Source: Kluyvera sp047971185 (GTDB lineage Bacteria > Pseudomonadota > Gammaproteobacteria > Enterobacterales > Enterobacteriaceae). From it: DNA of 64,000 bases. Under the pieces are notes generated by a model that saw nothing but the letters and a program-made list of their open reading frames with translations, had not been told where the DNA came from and made no database searches. The position numbers and the translations under genes are program-made. Below, piece after piece: positions 24,119-32,106 of the stretch (its first letter is position 1; the number at the start of each line of letters is the position of its first letter). Location of the stretch: positions 47,891 to 111,890 of the forward strand of contig NZ_JBKDZH010000058.1 in NCBI RefSeq assembly GCF_047971185.1, given 5' to 3'.

Positions 24119-25681
24119 TTAACTCGGGCTCCAGGTATACGGCGCCGCAATACCCAGCGGCAGACCGAGACCCCACCACACCAGCAGCAGGATGCTCCAG
24201 GCAATAAAGAAGGCGATGGAGTACGGCATCATCATCGAGACCAGCGTGCCCACGCCCGCGCCTTTCACGTAGCGCTGGCAGTAGATGACGATCAGCGGGA
24301 AGAAGACCATCAGCGGTGTAATGATGTTGGTGCAGGAGTCACCGATACGGAACGCCGCCTGGGTCAGCTCCGGCGAAATGCCCACCGCCATCAGCATTGG
24401 TACCATAATTGGCGACAGCAGCGCCCACTTCGCCGACGCGGAGCCAATCAGCAGGTTGACCACGGCGGTCAGGACAATCATCCCGATAATCGTCGCCTGG
24501 CCCGGCAGCGCTAGCGCCTTCAGGCCGTCCGCGCCCATCAGCGCCACCAGCGTACCGATGTTGGAGTCGCTGAACGCTTTGATAAACATGGCGCAGAAGA
24601 AGGCCATCACCATGTATGAGCCCATTTTGCTCATCGAGTCATTCATCGCGCCAATGACGTCTTTACCGGTTTTAAAGGTACTGGCGGCAAAGCCGTACAC
24701 GATGCCCGGCAGGATAAAGATCAGGAAAATCAGCGGCACGATAGATTTCATGATCGGCGCGCTGTAAGAGGTCAGCGAGCCGTCGCTACCGCGCAGCATT
24801 GAACCTTCCGGCCAGGCGGCGGCGGCCAGCGCGGCGAGGCCCAGCAGCATTACCAGCGACGCGCGGTTAAAGGCGCGGCTTTCCTGCGGCGTGACGTTGG
24901 ACATGTCTTCATCGTGCTTAAAGTCGCCGTCGATGGTCATTTTGCTGACGCGCGGTTCGACGATGCGCTCGGTCACCCACCAGCCCACCAGGGTGATGAC
25001 GATAGACGACGCGATACCAAAGATCAGGTTGCACAGGGTGTTGACGGTATAGCTGCTGTCCAGCAGCTGGGCCGCTGCCTGGGTAAATCCTTGTAGCAGC
25101 GCGTCGTTACCGGTCGGTACCATGTTGGCGGCAAACCCGCCGGAAACGCCGGAAAACGCGGCGGCAATCCCCACCAGCGGGTGACGACCGGCGGACATAA
25201 AGATAATCGCCCCCAGCGGGATCACCAGCACGTAGCCCGCATCGGCCGCCACGTGGCTGAACATGGCGACAAAAATCAGCATCGGCGTCAGCAGTTTTTT
25301 CGGCGTCACGCGCAGCATCTTTTTCAGCGCCACGTTGATAAAACCGGAGCTTTCCGCCACGCCCACGCCGAGCATGGCGACCAGCACGATCCCCAGCGGC
25401 GCGAAGCCGGTGAAGGTGGTGACCATATTGGCCAGCGTGTTGCTCAGCGCTTCGGCGGAGAGCAGGTTGTTGACCTTGACGGCTTCCTGCGTCATCGGGT
25501 TGATGACGTCAAAGGTCATCATCGACAGCACCGCTGACAGGCCCATTACCGCCAGTAAAAAATAGAAAAAGATCAGCGCCGGTTCCGGCAGGCGGTTGCC
25601 TGCTCTTTCAATGGCGTTGAGAAAGCCGCTCATCAGCCGGCTCTCGGCCACATCTTTCCGTGTCCGTGTTTGCGTATTCAT
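24119..25681 (-). CDS. AbgT-family transporter
   Basis: This 520-residue membrane protein begins with a hydrophilic segment (about 1-32) and IERAGNRLPEPALIFFYFLLAVMGLSAVLS. It carries PLGIVLVAMLGVGVAESSGFI, ANMVPTGNDALLQGFT and GSASAKWALLSPIMVPML, typical of AbgT proteins, which take up p-aminobenzoyl-glutamate or export antimetabolites such as sulfonamides. AAGGAA lies 5 nt before the ATG. There are no abgA/abgB hydrolase genes beside it, so folate-fragment use is not supported by context. Confidence 0.9.
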   Translation of the reverse strand: MNTQTRTRKDVAESRLMSGFLNAIERAGNRLPEPALIFFYFLLAVMGLSAVLSMMTFDVINPMTQEAVKVNNLLSAEALSNTLANMVTTFTGFAPLGIVLVAMLGVGVAESSGFINVALKKMLRVTPKKLLTPMLIFVAMFSHVAADAGYVLVIPLGAIIFMSAGRHPLVGIAAAFSGVSGGFAANMVPTGNDALLQGFTQAAAQLLDSSYTVNTLCNLIFGIASSIVITLVGWWVTERIVEPRVSKMTIDGDFKHDEDMSNVTPQESRAFNRASLVMLLGLAALAAAAWPEGSMLRGSDGSLTSYSAPIMKSIVPLIFLIFILPGIVYGFAASTFKTGKDVIGAMNDSMSKMGSYMVMAFFCAMFIKAFSDSNIGTLVALMGADGLKALALPGQATIIGMIVLTAVVNLLIGSASAKWALLSPIMVPMLMAVGISPELTQAAFRIGDSCTNIITPLMVFFPLIVIYCQRYVKGAGVGTLVSMMMPYSIAFFIAWSILLLVWWGLGLPLGIAAPYTWSPS

Positions 25682-25888
25682 TTGATTCCTTAATGTCCGG
25701 CAATTGTTTCATTGCTTGTATAAATGTATCAAAGAAATGATAGGGGTAATTGCGCGAGGAAACTATGTTTTTGTAGGGATTAAAACTGATGTGTGACGGG
25801 TTTATTGATTTTTTATGTGGATAATCAGGTTTTAGATGGTTGTTGATTCGTTATTTTCGATTGTCGGTCATATTTATGACTAATAAAA

Positions 25889-25919
25889 GCAGGAGGTGAA
25901 GGGATACTTCACCTCCTGG
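25889..25919 (-). terminator. Intrinsic terminator of the transketolase-isomerase-kinase operon
   Basis: AGGAGGTGAAG (25891-25901) and CTTCACCTCCT (25907-25917) form a perfect 11-bp stem with a 5-base loop, 10 bases past the kinase stop. On the minus strand the stem is followed by GCTTTTATT, a short U-tract. Confidence 0.88.
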
Positions 25920-25927
25920 GTGCCGGG

Positions 25928-27439
25928 TCAGCTTGAGCTCTTCTGTAACCGGGTCAGTTCAACCGCAGACTGCCACTCGTGCCAGCGTTTTTGCAAACGG
26001 CCGTGGCGCGCCATATCGGGCTGGAAGCTGACGTGCTCCGGCAGGAACTGGCGCAGCTCGGCGGTAGGCAGGCTGCGTTGCGCTTTACGCGCCAGCAGGG
26101 CGGCCCCCATGGCGGAAAGCTCGGTCACGTCGCTGCGCATGACCGGGCAGCCGAGCAGGTCGGCCTGGTACTGCATCAGCCAGTCGTTACGGGTTGGGCC
26201 ACCGTCAACCATCAGCGCCGTTAAGGCAAAATCATCGTGCTGGCGCATGGTCATGACCACGTCCGCAATCTGATAGGTGATTGACTCCAGCGCCGCTCTG
26301 ACCAGGTGCGCGCGCTTTACGCCTCGGCTCAGGCCGCGAATCATTCCGCGCGCATTTTCATCCCACCACGGCGCGCCCAGCCCGGTAAGCGCGGGCACGA
26401 AATAGACGCCCAGCGTGGAGTCTACGGAAGCGGGGAGCTGGCTGAGCTGCTGCGCCAGTTCGGCGGGCGGCAGCAGGTCTAAACCGGTGCTTTCCACCAT
26501 CCACGCCACCGCATCGCCGGTGTGCGGAATATTGCCTTCCAGCCCGTATACCAGCCGTTCGCCGTCATGCCAGGCCACGGTAGTGGCGAGCGCATCGACG
26601 CCGGACTGCGCTGAATTCACCGGTGCCATCACCGAAGAGCCGGTTCCGTAGGTGGCCTTCACGCAGCCTGCGCTGCCTAACCCATGGGCAAAAAGGGCGG
26701 CGTGAGAATCGCCGATCATCGCCATCACCGGAATACCGTCGGGAATACCCGCGCATTCGCGGGTGTAGCCAAACAGCCCGCTGGAAGGGCGAATTTCCGG
26801 CAACGCCTGACGCGGGATGCCAAATAGCGCTAGCATCTCGTCGTCCCAATCGGCGGTATGCAGATTAAAGAGCTGGGTGCGGGCGGCATTGGAATAGTCA
26901 CAGCAAAACGCGTCGCCGCTGGTCAGATTCCACAGCAGCCAGCTATCGACGGTGCCCAGACAGATTTCGCCGCCCGCAGCCAGTTCGACGCCGTTAGGCA
27001 CGGACTCCAGCAGCCAGCGCATTTTAGAGGCAGAGAAAAGCGGCGCGATCGGGAGACCGGTTACTGCTTTGATCTGCGCCTCTTTTCCCTGTTGCCGGAG
27101 AGACTGGCAGAACCCGGCGGTGCGTGAACACTGCCAGGTAATGGCGGCGCCCAGCGGCCGGCCGTTATTGCGGTACCAGCCCACCGCGGTCTCGCGCTGG
27201 TTGCTGATCGCCAGCGCCGCCACGTTGTCCGCGCCTACCGTCTCGATCACCTCTGCAATAACCGCCAGCGATGCGCTCACCAGCAGCTCCGCCGGCTGTT
27301 CTACCCAGCCCTCGCGCGGCGTGTTGATGCTCAGCGCGCGGGAGCGGGATGCCAGCACTGTGCCGCTGGCGTCCAGCGCCACGGCCTTGGCATTGGTTGT
27401 CCCTTCATCAAGGGCAATAATTACCTCTTTACTGGCCAC
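25928..27439 (-). CDS. FGGY-family carbohydrate kinase, candidate apulose (branched pentulose) kinase
   Basis: The protein has 503 residues from a GTG at 27439, chosen because GAGG lies 6 nt upstream and the isomerase stop is 8 nt away. The N-terminal FGGY domain starts VIIALDEGTTNAKAVALD and has SNQRETAVGWYRNNGRPLG and CSRT. The C-terminal domain has YGTGSSVMAP and MVDGGPTRNDWLMQYQADLLGCPV, which bind ATP. It resembles glycerol/xylulose kinases. It is the last gene of an operon with an isomerase and a split transketolase, which points to phosphorylation of a ketopentose; apulose is the best candidate from the apiosidase nearby. Confidence 0.82.
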   Translation of the reverse strand: MASKEVIIALDEGTTNAKAVALDASGTVLASRSRALSINTPREGWVEQPAELLVSASLAVIAEVIETVGADNVAALAISNQRETAVGWYRNNGRPLGAAITWQCSRTAGFCQSLRQQGKEAQIKAVTGLPIAPLFSASKMRWLLESVPNGVELAAGGEICLGTVDSWLLWNLTSGDAFCCDYSNAARTQLFNLHTADWDDEMLALFGIPRQALPEIRPSSGLFGYTRECAGIPDGIPVMAMIGDSHAALFAHGLGSAGCVKATYGTGSSVMAPVNSAQSGVDALATTVAWHDGERLVYGLEGNIPHTGDAVAWMVESTGLDLLPPAELAQQLSQLPASVDSTLGVYFVPALTGLGAPWWDENARGMIRGLSRGVKRAHLVRAALESITYQIADVVMTMRQHDDFALTALMVDGGPTRNDWLMQYQADLLGCPVMRSDVTELSAMGAALLARKAQRSLPTAELRQFLPEHVSFQPDMARHGRLQKRWHEWQSAVELTRLQKSSS

Positions 27440-27446
27440 GGTCGCC

Positions 27447-28865
27447 TCACTGATGCAGGTAGGTGTTAACCCCAAGATAGCGCGTGAAGGCTTCGTGCAG
27501 CACCGCCGCGCTGGCGGAGTGGTTCATCGCCACGTGATGCTCAAAGCCGTTGCGGCAGATCCACGACAGCAGGTTTTCCAGCTGCGGAACCTGAATCACC
27601 GCGCGGCAGCCGACGGTATCCAGCGGATCGTCCACCGAGCGGCCTTCGCCGACGTAGGCTTTGATCTCGCCGGTCAGATCGTCGGTGCTTAAGCGGAAAT
27701 AGGTCAGCTCGCCGCTCTTCATGCGCCCGTGCACCGCGCCGCAGGTGTTCTCTTTACCGACGGTGGTACCGATGATATCGGCGGTACCCATGTGCGGTGA
27801 CTCCAGGCTGGCGGAGGCAAAGTTGCCGCAGTGGAACAGCACGCACTTATCGCGGTCGTCACCGAAGTTGTTGTTCCAGTCGGCGATGGAGGCGGGGCTG
27901 AGATTGCTGCTGGCCAGCGCATACATGGAGAGCGCGCCCATCACATCCACTTCGCAGGCGCTGGGCATCAGCTGGCCAGACATCACGCTCATAATGGAGC
28001 AGACGTTAATGCCGAGGTTTTCCTGTAATGAGGTCCAGCACTGGATGGCGGTGGTGTCGATATCGTTGGCGATGACCCATTCGCTGATAACGACAAATAG
28101 CTTGGCCATGGTCACCAGCTTATCGGCCGGGATGCGGCTGGCGTCGGCGTTATCGAGCAGCAGACGGCGTTTTTCATCGACGCGAATATCGTCATCGCGC
28201 AGTTGCTTAATGCGGGTAAAGACTTCGGAGAGATCGAGGGTTTCAACGGCGATGCCCAGTCTTTCCAGCAGCTTTTCGCTGTAGCGCACGGTGTTAAAGC
28301 CCGCTGGACGCGCGCCGATCGCCCCAACGCGCACGCCGCGCATGCTGCTGACGACGCGGCAGATCTGCGCAAATCGCTGCAGGTCTTTGGCGAAAACGTC
28401 GCCGCTCAGCGCGCAGACGTGCTGGGTGGTCAGAGTAAATGGAATGCCGTACTGACGCAGGTTATTGCACAGGGAGATTTTGCCGCAGAAGCTGTCACGA
28501 CGCGTCGCCAGCCCCATTTTATCGAGGTTATCTTCTTCCGCTTGCACCAGTACCGGCACGTTGAGGCCGGAGAGGCGCAGGGTTTCGGCGACCGCTTTTT
28601 CATCGCCAAAGTTAGGCAGCAGCACCACGACACCGTGGATGTGATCGCGGTGGGCGCGGAACAGGTCGGCGCAAATCTTCGCATCCTGGCGCGTTTCGAC
28701 GCCGCCCAGCTCGGTCTGGCTGTCGTCCAGCATGATGGTGTTAATGCCCAGGCGAGCAAACAGCGCGGTGGCCTGCTCGCGGGCTTCCGCGACCAGGTAG
28801 CTAGGGAAAAATCCGCGGTTGCCAATAATGACGCCCATCGTCAGCGTTTGTGGAATTCGGGACAT
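27447..28865 (-). CDS. FucI-fold sugar isomerase, candidate pentose (apiose?) isomerase
   Basis: The protein has 472 residues from the ATG at 28865 (GGAG 8 nt upstream). It has the layout of L-fucose/L-arabinose isomerases. Candidate metal and catalytic residues are Glu305 in ACEVDVMGALSMY, Asp329 in SIADWNNN and His449 in AMNHSASAA. It is over 100 residues shorter than E. coli FucI and lies in no fucose operon. It sits between transketolase and kinase genes, so it should make the ketose that the kinase uses. Known bacterial apiose isomerases have the xylose-isomerase barrel instead, so this would be a different solution if the substrate is apiose. Confidence 0.78.
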   Translation of the reverse strand: MSRIPQTLTMGVIIGNRGFFPSYLVAEAREQATALFARLGINTIMLDDSQTELGGVETRQDAKICADLFRAHRDHIHGVVVLLPNFGDEKAVAETLRLSGLNVPVLVQAEEDNLDKMGLATRRDSFCGKISLCNNLRQYGIPFTLTTQHVCALSGDVFAKDLQRFAQICRVVSSMRGVRVGAIGARPAGFNTVRYSEKLLERLGIAVETLDLSEVFTRIKQLRDDDIRVDEKRRLLLDNADASRIPADKLVTMAKLFVVISEWVIANDIDTTAIQCWTSLQENLGINVCSIMSVMSGQLMPSACEVDVMGALSMYALASSNLSPASIADWNNNFGDDRDKCVLFHCGNFASASLESPHMGTADIIGTTVGKENTCGAVHGRMKSGELTYFRLSTDDLTGEIKAYVGEGRSVDDPLDTVGCRAVIQVPQLENLLSWICRNGFEHHVAMNHSASAAVLHEAFTRYLGVNTYLHQ

Positions 28866-28896
28866 CGCTAATTCTCCAGTAAGATGTTCTTTGTTG

Positions 28897-29850
28897 TTAT
28901 TGTTTGGCGTGTGTCTGGTACAGGGCGACGGCATGTTTGACGATGCCCGCCGTATCAATTTCATGGTAAGCGCGCGTTGCCGCACGGTCGCCGGCAAGGG
29001 CATATTTGCCATCAGCAATTCCCAGCCGACGCAGCGGAATGGCGCAGCCTGCTTCCGCCAGCACTTCCGCCACCAGGCTGCCGACGCCGCCGTTAATATT
29101 GTGTTCTTCAACGCTGACCACCGCCCGGTGCGGCTTCAGGAGTGAGAGGAGCTGCGCCGTATCACAGGGACGAATAGAAGGTACACCGATCACCGTCGCC
29201 TCAATACCTCTTTGCGCCAGCTCAGCGGCAGCGCTCACGATTTCATGCACCGTCGACCCCATCGCTACCAGCGCCACGTCTTTACCCTGGCGCAGCACGT
29301 CAATTTTCCCCGGCGTAAACCGATAGCTTTCGTCATGCAGTTCCGGCAGCGCTTTGCCGTCGAGGCGGATATAGACCGGGCCGATGTGATCCAGCGCGTA
29401 GTCGATAATCTGCCGGCACTCCTGTGGGCTGGATGGCGCGTAAATCTCAATGTTGCCAAAGCCACGCAGCACGGCGATATCGTCGATACTGTGGTGCGTA
29501 CTGGCCAGCGGGCCATAGCTGGCGCCGGAGTTCAGGCCAAACAGCTTGACGTTGGTGTTGTTGTAGCAAATATCGACCTTAATTTGCTCGTTGGCGCGAG
29601 AAATCAAGAACGGCGCGGCGTTACAGGTGACGGCGACCTTGCCGCCCAGCGCCAGGCCCGCCGCGGCACCGACCAGCGTCTGTTCGGCAATGCCGACATT
29701 AACCAGTCGCCCGGGAAATTTCTGCATAAACGGGGCAATTTTGGCGGTGGAGGTGGAGTCAGCCACCACCGGTACCAGGTCGATACCGCGCTCAACGGCA
29801 TCGATAAAGGCATTTACCATTACGGTCGCCAGGTGTTCACTATTACTCAT
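28897..29850 (-). CDS. Split transketolase, C-terminal (pyrimidine-binding) subunit
   Basis: This 317-residue protein corresponds to the second half of transketolase. The Pyr domain (about 1-180) has VVADSTSTAKIAPFMQKFPGRLVNVGIAEQTLVGAAAGLALGG, where the Glu of NVGIAEQ activates thiamine diphosphate. The C-terminal transketolase domain follows at about 190-310. It overlaps the N-terminal subunit gene by 8 nt and is surely its partner. Paired small subunits of this kind serve as apulose-4-phosphate transketolase in the apiose pathway and occur in other sugar pathways, so context decides the substrate. Confidence 0.88.
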   Translation of the reverse strand: MSNSEHLATVMVNAFIDAVERGIDLVPVVADSTSTAKIAPFMQKFPGRLVNVGIAEQTLVGAAAGLALGGKVAVTCNAAPFLISRANEQIKVDICYNNTNVKLFGLNSGASYGPLASTHHSIDDIAVLRGFGNIEIYAPSSPQECRQIIDYALDHIGPVYIRLDGKALPELHDESYRFTPGKIDVLRQGKDVALVAMGSTVHEIVSAAAELAQRGIEATVIGVPSIRPCDTAQLLSLLKPHRAVVSVEEHNINGGVGSLVAEVLAEAGCAIPLRRLGIADGKYALAGDRAATRAYHEIDTAGIVKHAVALYQTHAKQ

Positions 29851-30673
29851 CTTTCAGTTCCTCCAGCGCCAGTTCAATTTCTTCACCTTTTGGTACCCGG
29901 TGGTGCCACTCAGATCGTCCCTGGATAAACGAGACGCCCGCGCCTTTAGTGGTTTTTGCTATCACCACATGCGGCTTTCCGTGCGGCTGCAGCCCTTCCA
30001 GAGTGGCGACAACATCAGCCATATCGTTGCCGTTGCATTCGGTCACCTCCATCCCGAAGGCGCGCCACTTTTCGTCCAGCGGGTCGGTGTTCAGGATCTC
30101 TTTCGTCGGCCCAGCTAGCTGAAGGCTATTTTTGTCGTTGATAATAAAAAGATTATCCAGCTGGTAGTGGGCGGCAACCAGCGCCGCTTCCCAGTTGCTG
30201 CCTTCCGCGAGCTCGCCGTCGCCGGTGACCACAAATACCCGGCGTTTGCTGTTATCACGTTTAGCCGCCAGCGCAATACCCACGGCAACGGGCAGGCCGT
30301 GGCCCAGCGCGCCGGTGTTCAGTTCGATTCCCGGCGTTTTGTGGCGAACCGGGTGGCCAGGAAGGTGCGAGTCAGCGTGTTGGTAGGTAGAAAGCCAGGC
30401 TTCTGGAATAAACCCGGCTTCTGCCAGAACGCAGTAATAGCCGCCTACCGCGTGACCTTTCGACTGAATATAGATATCCCGCTCGTCGCTATTTTTCAGC
30501 TCTGGCGAGCAGTTCAGGATGCGGAAGTACAGGGCGGTGAGCAGCTCAACCTGGGACAGATCCGCCCCGGTATGACCGCCAGCCGGGCTTTCGGCGTTAA
30601 GCACGATAATGCGGCGGCGGATGGCCCGTGCTTTCTTCTCTAACGCCTCGATGGAGAGCGAAAACGGATTCAT
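29843..30673 (-). CDS. Split transketolase, N-terminal (thiamine diphosphate-binding) subunit
   Basis: The protein has 276 residues from the ATG at 30673 (AGAGG upstream). It is the first half of transketolase: SPAGGHTGADLSQVELLTALYF, SKGHAVGGYYCVLAEAG, and the ThDP/Mg motif GDGELAEGSNWEAA (151 on) through NLFIINDKN (about 175-183). It is the first gene of the operon (TK-N, TK-C, isomerase, kinase). Two 33-bp composite elements lie upstream, one only 12 bases from the start codon, where a bound protein would block transcription. Confidence 0.88.
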   Translation of the reverse strand: MNPFSLSIEALEKKARAIRRRIIVLNAESPAGGHTGADLSQVELLTALYFRILNCSPELKNSDERDIYIQSKGHAVGGYYCVLAEAGFIPEAWLSTYQHADSHLPGHPVRHKTPGIELNTGALGHGLPVAVGIALAAKRDNSKRRVFVVTGDGELAEGSNWEAALVAAHYQLDNLFIINDKNSLQLAGPTKEILNTDPLDEKWRAFGMEVTECNGNDMADVVATLEGLQPHGKPHVVIAKTTKGAGVSFIQGRSEWHHRVPKGEEIELALEELKDE

Positions 30674-30684
30674 AGGATACCTCT

Positions 30685-30717
30685 TGAATGTTAATTCCAC
30701 TTTGAATAAATATTCAA
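30685..30717 (+). promoter_or_regulatory. 33-bp composite element, copy a (transketolase promoter)
   Basis: Starts TGAATGTTAA and ends AATAAATATTCAA with ten bases between. It aligns without gaps to the copy at 37616-37648 and, in reverse, to 30789-30821, 37388-37420 and 45035-45067. The right half is a near-palindrome, TTGAATA-AA-TATTCAA. It is a likely operator of the SorC-family regulator encoded next door. Confidence 0.75.
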
Positions 30718-30788
30718 TCGGGTGAAAAAAAAGCATCGATGATCCTGTCACTGCCAGATGGCCGGTAAATCAGGCATTTTTCATCGAC

Positions 30789-30821
30789 TGGAATATATAT
30801 TCACTACTGATTTATTATTCA
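30789..30821 (-). promoter_or_regulatory. 33-bp composite element, copy b (transketolase/SorC-regulator region)
   Basis: Read on the minus strand it starts TGAATAATAA and ends AATATATATTCCA. It contains the perfect palindrome GAATATATATTC (30791-30802). It lies 104 bp (centre to centre) from copy a, about ten helical turns, which would suit looping. Confidence 0.8.
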
Positions 30822-30881
30822 TGATTGTAAGATATGCCCTGAAACGGGGTTTGTCCACGACTTGAGTAGGCTAATTTCCAA

Positions 30882-30900
30882 AAAAGGAGAAAACGATCAC
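30882..30900. promoter_or_regulatory. Shared box with CRP-like half site
   Basis: AAAAGGAGAAAACGATCAC differs by one base from 45124-45142. Both lie about 80 bases upstream of a composite element (copy b here, copy e there). Read on the minus strand it contains GTGATCGTTTTC, a CRP-like half site; 37470-37485 has the related TGTGATCTTTT. Confidence 0.5.
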
Positions 30901-30987
30901 ATTTGCGTTTTGAGGCGAGTGCAGGGCGTGCTTGTTATCTATTCAGGTATGAATAAAAATAACAGGCAGAGAATCAAGGGGAATGCC

Positions 30988-31938
30988 ATGTCTAAGCAGG
31001 ATGAACAGCGATTGCTGGTGAAGATTGCCACACTTTACTACAGCGAAAACAAAAAACAGTCTGAGATAGCGTCGTTGCTGCATCTGTCGCAATCTTTTGT
31101 CTCCCGCGCGCTGACGCGTTGTCAGAAAGAGGGGCTGGTGAAAATCACCGTCGTGCAGCCGACCAATATTTTCGTCGAGCTGGAGAAGGCGATTGAAGAA
31201 CGCTACGGCATTCGCCAGGCGATTGTGGTGGACGTCGGGGAAAACGCCAGCAGCGGGCAGATCAAACATGCGATTGGCAGCGCGGCGGCGCACTACGTCG
31301 AAACGCGCCTGCGCCCGGAAGACCTGGTGGGGATCTCCTCCTGGAGCAGCACCATTCGCTGCATGGTCGATGAAATGCATCCGCAGAATATCCGCGCCGC
31401 TGGCGTTATCCAACTGCTGGGCGGGGTAGGGCCAAACGGCAACGTGCAGGCTACCATTCTTACCCAACAGCTGGCCGCCCATCTCGGCTGCCCGGCGTGG
31501 CTGCTGCCATCGCAAAGTATTGAACACTCGGTGGAAGAGCGCGCGCGGCTGGTGAACAGCCCGGACGTTGAGGCGGTGGTCAACAAATTTGCCGAAGTGG
31601 ACGTCGCGATTGTCGGCATCGGCGAGCTGGAGCCGTCGCAGCTGCTGAAAAACTCCGGCAACTACTACAACGAAGAAATGCTCGAACTGCTGGCCGAACG
31701 TGGGGCGGTGGGGGATATCTGCCTGCATTACTACGACGCCGACGGCAAGCCGGTTCTCAACCATGATGAGGACCCGGTAATCGGCATGGAGCTTGAGCAA
31801 ACCCGCGCCTGCCCGCACGTTGTCGCGCTGGCAGGCGGGGTCGAGAAAAGCAACGCGATTCGCGGTGCGCTGCGCGGGGAATATATTGATGTGTTGATTA
31901 CGGATTTCCCGACCGCTCGCTCTTTGATCAAAGAGTGA
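30988..31938 (+). CDS. SorC-family sugar-binding transcriptional regulator
   Basis: The protein has 316 residues from the ATG at 30988 (AAGGGG 8 nt upstream); the longer frame upstream lacks a site. The N-terminal helix-turn-helix is KKQSEIASLLHLSQSFVSRALTRCQKEGLV (about 20-50). The SorC sugar-phosphate-binding domain follows (LVGISSWSSTIRCMVDEM, GVIQLLGGVG, VAIVGIGELEPSQLL). Members such as SorC, LsrR and DeoR-like proteins respond to phosphorylated sugars and bind A/T-rich palindromes. It is divergent from the transketolase operon and is the best candidate for the protein binding the 33-bp elements. Confidence 0.88.
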   Translation: MSKQDEQRLLVKIATLYYSENKKQSEIASLLHLSQSFVSRALTRCQKEGLVKITVVQPTNIFVELEKAIEERYGIRQAIVVDVGENASSGQIKHAIGSAAAHYVETRLRPEDLVGISSWSSTIRCMVDEMHPQNIRAAGVIQLLGGVGPNGNVQATILTQQLAAHLGCPAWLLPSQSIEHSVEERARLVNSPDVEAVVNKFAEVDVAIVGIGELEPSQLLKNSGNYYNEEMLELLAERGAVGDICLHYYDADGKPVLNHDEDPVIGMELEQTRACPHVVALAGGVEKSNAIRGALRGEYIDVLITDFPTARSLIKE

Positions 31939-31970
31939 TTCTATTTCATTGAAATATAGATATTAATTTT

Positions 31971-31996
31971 TAAACACCTTTTTCGCGAGGTGTTTA
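31971..31996 (+). terminator. Intrinsic terminator of the SorC-family regulator gene
   Basis: TAAACACCT (31971-31979) and AGGTGTTTA (31988-31996) form a 9-bp stem with an 8-base loop followed by TTTATTGA, 33 bases after the stop codon. Confidence 0.75.
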
Positions 31997-32003
31997 TTTA
32001 TTG

Positions 32004-32061
32004 ACTAAGTTCACAAAAGAAACTAAATCAGCTTAACTTTGTTTCCGTAGTTTACTAAGTT
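32004..32061. promoter_or_regulatory. Direct repeats ACTAAGTT exactly 50 bp apart upstream of the first GPH transporter
   Basis: ACTAAGTT occurs at 32004-32011 and 32054-32061, both close to GTTT/AAAC runs (GAAACTAAATC, TTTCCGTAGTTTACTAAG). This promoter lacks the 33-bp element, so it may have its own regulator, perhaps the ROK-type protein encoded downstream. Confidence 0.4.
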
Positions 32062-32106
32062 GGCGATCGCTGAATCCTACAGTGACAAACCGGATGGTGA
32101 ACAACA

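Noticed and set aside
27447..28865. L-fucose isomerase (FucI) proper
   Set aside because: The protein is over 100 residues shorter than FucI, and no fucK, fucA, fucP or fucR-like gene lies nearby; only the fold is shared.
28897..30673. Sulfoquinovose sulfo-transketolase pathway (which also uses a split transketolase)
   Set aside because: There is no sulfoquinovosidase, sulfosugar isomerase or sulfonate exporter gene, and the GH140-like enzyme points to a pentoside.
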